This document shows, piece after piece, positions 62,297 through 64,000 of a stretch of DNA of 64,000 nt. Source of the DNA: Nocardia suismassiliense (GTDB taxonomy: Bacteria; Actinomycetota; Actinomycetes; Mycobacteriales; Mycobacteriaceae). A program made the position numbers and the translations under genes. The notes beneath the pieces are model-generated. The model saw nothing but the letters and a program-made list of their open reading frames with translations, was not told the DNA's origin and did not search any database. Where the stretch lies: the NCBI RefSeq assembly GCF_900269665.1, contig NZ_LT985361.1:3701982-3765981 (forward strand). Direction: 5' to 3'. Position 1 is the first letter of the stretch. Every line of letters starts with the position of its first letter.

Positions 62297-62338
62297 GCGC
62301 CTCTCCCGGCCGGGTGAAGCCCGGCGGGGGAGAGGCGC
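62297..62338. terminator. GC-rich hairpin terminator
   Basis: Bases 62297-62314 (GCGCCTCTCCCGGCCGGG) pair with 62320-62338 (ends GGGGAGAGGCGC) over about 16 pairs with one small mismatch; the loop is five bases. It lies between the convergent enoyl-CoA hydratase and PAS genes. Confidence 0.8.
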
Positions 62339-62360
62339 TGCGTGGCTGGTGCAGTGGTGC

Positions 62361-62855
62361 TCAGCCGGCGTCTGCCGACTCCAGCAGTCCCGGCACGGTT
62401 TTGGTGGTGTTGTGGCGGAAGATGTTGACCGCGCCCACTACCTCGTCGGACTCATCGCGGATCGGGAAGACGTTGACCAGCGCGAGCAGCCGGAAACCAT
62501 TGGGCTGTTCACAGATGACGTCGGCGTCGCGCACGGTGCCACCGTTGTTGATGACCACCGACGGCGGGGCCGCCTCGTGCGGCATGACCTCACCGGAGGG
62601 GTAACGCAGGCGGAACGCGCCGCAGTACTTCTCGCTCTTACCGAGTTCAGGACTGCGCCCCCACGCTCCGATAGCGGTCTTGTTGCAGGCGATCAGCGTG
62701 CCGTCCTTCTCCAGGACGTACATGCCGACCTCGATGTCGTCCATCGCGGCCTGGTCGCCGAGCAGGCCTCCGGGCACCAGGTGACCGTTCTCGAGCTTGC
62801 CGTGGAACGTGAGATCGTTCAGTTCGCCGGCGGTAATCTTTTGACTGATACTCAT
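62361..62855 (-). CDS. Stand-alone PAS-domain protein
   Basis: A 164-residue cytosolic sensor protein with one PAS domain: MDDIEVGMYVLEKDGTLIACNKTAIGAWGRSP, YCGAFRLRYPSGEVMPHEAAPPSVV and LVNVFPIRDESDEVVGAVNIFRH. There is no kinase, GGDEF or DNA-binding domain attached. It resembles the PAS of hybrid histidine kinases that bind small ligands. A TATACT on this strand (62965-62970) could be its -10, giving a ~110-base leader. Role: perhaps a ligand-responsive partner of a regulator elsewhere. Confidence 0.8.
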   Translation of the reverse strand: MSISQKITAGELNDLTFHGKLENGHLVPGGLLGDQAAMDDIEVGMYVLEKDGTLIACNKTAIGAWGRSPELGKSEKYCGAFRLRYPSGEVMPHEAAPPSVVINNGGTVRDADVICEQPNGFRLLALVNVFPIRDESDEVVGAVNIFRHNTTKTVPGLLESADAG

Positions 62856-63053
62856 TTCGCTTCCCATCACTCGGAATAGAGCGTCCTAGCAGCGTTCGAT
62901 GAAGAAATCTGGGCGCGTCGCTCAGCCGAGTAGAGGTGACTTCCGCCCCCTTTCACCGCCCGTTAGTATACCGAAATTGCCGTCCGGGCAGTCGGTTTCG
63001 CGAGAAGGAAAATGGCCGGAGCAGGGAGTCGATCACGTCCCTCGCAGTGCAGG

Positions 63054-64000
63054 TCAGCAGTCCGTGACCGTGCGGCAGACCGGTAGCGGTTCGAAAGTGG
63101 CCAGGAAAGGCAGCAGACCGCCGAATGTATCGCGGGCGAAGGCGCCGTATTCGCGGTCGGCGTCGTAGCGGTGGCCGACATTGACCGCGCCCGCGAACGA
63201 CGATTTCACGGTAGGACCGCTCACGTAAGTGGTGCCGTCCTTTTGTTTCTTGACCGGCTCGCTCTGGCTCTGGATCGAAAAGGGCCCTTCCCGGTGCTCC
63301 CGTTCGTTGGTGCGCGGGTAGTAGAAGTAGAAGGTTGCCTCGTTCTTGGCCGTATCTACTGCTGTGCACAGTGCTTTGGGGCCGCGGTCGGACTTCAGGT
63401 AGGGCGTGGGGCATTGCAGAGGGAACGGCGGGCCGGGTATCTCCACCACGCCCGGTGCGGGCCACGGATCGCCGTCGATAAGGTTGGGGCGCAAGGTATC
63501 CCAAGTTACGAAAGCCGCCGCCACGGTCACGGTCGTGCCGAATGCGACCGATGCGAGGTGGCGACGATGGTTCGTCGCGAGCGCGGTGGTCGCGGCGGCG
63601 GCGAGGTCACCGCAGGTCTGGTAGCGATCGGCGGGGTCGGCAGCGGACGCCTTGGCGATCACGGCCGCTAGGCGCGGCGGGAGCGATTGGGCGGCAACGG
63701 CACCCGGGAGCCGGCCGGTGAGCAGTTCGTGCAACGTGACACCGAGGGCATAGACGTCGGTACGTGAGTCCGTGGCCTCGCCTGCCCACTGTTCCGGTGC
63801 GGCGTAGGCCCGGGTGAGCATGGGCGGCCCGGCGGTCTCGGTGGCATCCGCGTCGGTGGTGCGGGCGATACCGAAATCTCCGATTAGGATGCGGTCTTCG
63901 GTGCCGAGAAAGATATTGGCGGGCTTGATATCTCGGTGCACAAAGCCTCGCCGATGGGCATGGTCGAGGCCCCTGGCGACCTCGGTCACGATGTGCACCG
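63054..64000 (-). CDS. Serine/threonine protein kinase, N-terminus beyond window
   Basis: At least 314 residues; the N-lobe lies beyond base 64000. The C-lobe is intact: HRDIKPANIFL catalytic loop, IGDFGIART, AYAAPEQWAGE and DVYALGVTLHELLTGRLPG. After the kinase comes a single membrane helix (LASVAFGTTVTVAAAFVTW) and an extracellular domain of ~150 residues with Cys residues (LQCPTPYL, ALCTAV, VCRTVTDC) that is probably the sensor. This is the Pkn layout of actinomycetes. The extracellular domain is not one I recognise. Confidence 0.88.
   Translation of the reverse strand, partial: VHIVTEVARGLDHAHRRGFVHRDIKPANIFLGTEDRILIGDFGIARTTDADATETAGPPMLTRAYAAPEQWAGEATDSRTDVYALGVTLHELLTGRLPGAVAAQSLPPRLAAVIAKASAADPADRYQTCGDLAAAATTALATNHRRHLASVAFGTTVTVAAAFVTWDTLRPNLIDGDPWPAPGVVEIPGPPFPLQCPTPYLKSDRGPKALCTAVDTAKNEATFYFYYPRTNEREHREGPFSIQSQSEPVKKQKDGTTYVSGPTVKSSFAGAVNVGHRYDADREYGAFARDTFGGLLPFLATFEPLPVCRTVTDC

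Overview
The window looks like chromosomal DNA of a high-GC actinomycete, most likely a Nocardia or close Nocardiaceae relative. Reasons: strong G/C bias at third codon positions, frequent GTG starts and leaderless -10/ATG arrangements, a WhiB regulator, an actinobacterial MMPL transporter, two paralogous AraC regulators with a Nocardia/Rhodococcus-type sensor domain, a very large LuxR (LAL) regulator and many secreted proteins. I see no rRNA, tRNA, CRISPR array, phage or insertion sequence. Two genes are cut by the window edges: a terpene synthase at the left and a Ser/Thr kinase at the right. || Layout. 0-3.4 kb: terpene synthase translationally coupled to a small HTH regulator, a divergent AraC gene, and two copies of a TGTGCAC-N14-TGTGCAC element. 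3.4-10.2 kb: a tightly overlapping STM4015-STM4014-STM4013-STM4012-STM4011 cluster (LRR protein, ATP-grasp, sulfatase-fold hydrolase, two radical-SAM enzymes), with a divergent pair ending in a DUF6745 protein. 10.7-15.6 kb: a zinc import locus (aztA divergent from aztB-aztC-aztD) behind a Zur/Fur-like box, in which the permease is fused to an extra AztD-like domain. 15.7-25.2 kb: secreted and membrane proteins, including a small exported peptide, an MMPL transporter, a CAP protein, an intradiol dioxygenase-like protein, a multicopper oxidase-ZIP-Rieske operon, GNAT and a methyltransferase. 25.2-29.6 kb: a probable macrolide/lincosamide/streptogramin resistance operon (ABC-F, Vat-like acetyltransferase, macrolide-type glycosyltransferase) with a leader ORF and a hairpin over its ribosome binding site, divergent from a TetR gene. 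|| 29.6-49.4 kb holds folE, two divergent redox/regulator pairs, an ALDH plus frameshifted GMC oxidoreductase set, the LAL regulator, a catalase-like protein lacking the distal active-site residues, DUF2252, an HTH-only LysR relative, HdeD, WhiB, a carboxylesterase with MarR, and two further AraC regulators. 49.8-51.9 kb is a two-gene cassette of an IDO/PrnB-like candidate and an Asn/Arg-hydroxylase-like Fe(II)/2-oxoglutarate enzyme. || 53.5-59.5 kb is the strongest candidate for an undescribed system: a four-gene run coding for a 1289-residue CHAT protease with about ten TPR-like repeats, a two-helix SLATT-type membrane protein, a protein with possible nucleotidyltransferase features, and an orphan protein. 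The parts suggest a conflict/abortive-infection system in which a protease, a possible nucleotide sensor and a membrane effector act together. The right end carries padC, an SDR, an enoyl-CoA hydratase, a PAS protein and the kinase. An operator-like palindrome (TTTTG-N3-CAAAA) occurs both at padC and at the carboxylesterase 12 kb away, suggesting a shared regulator.
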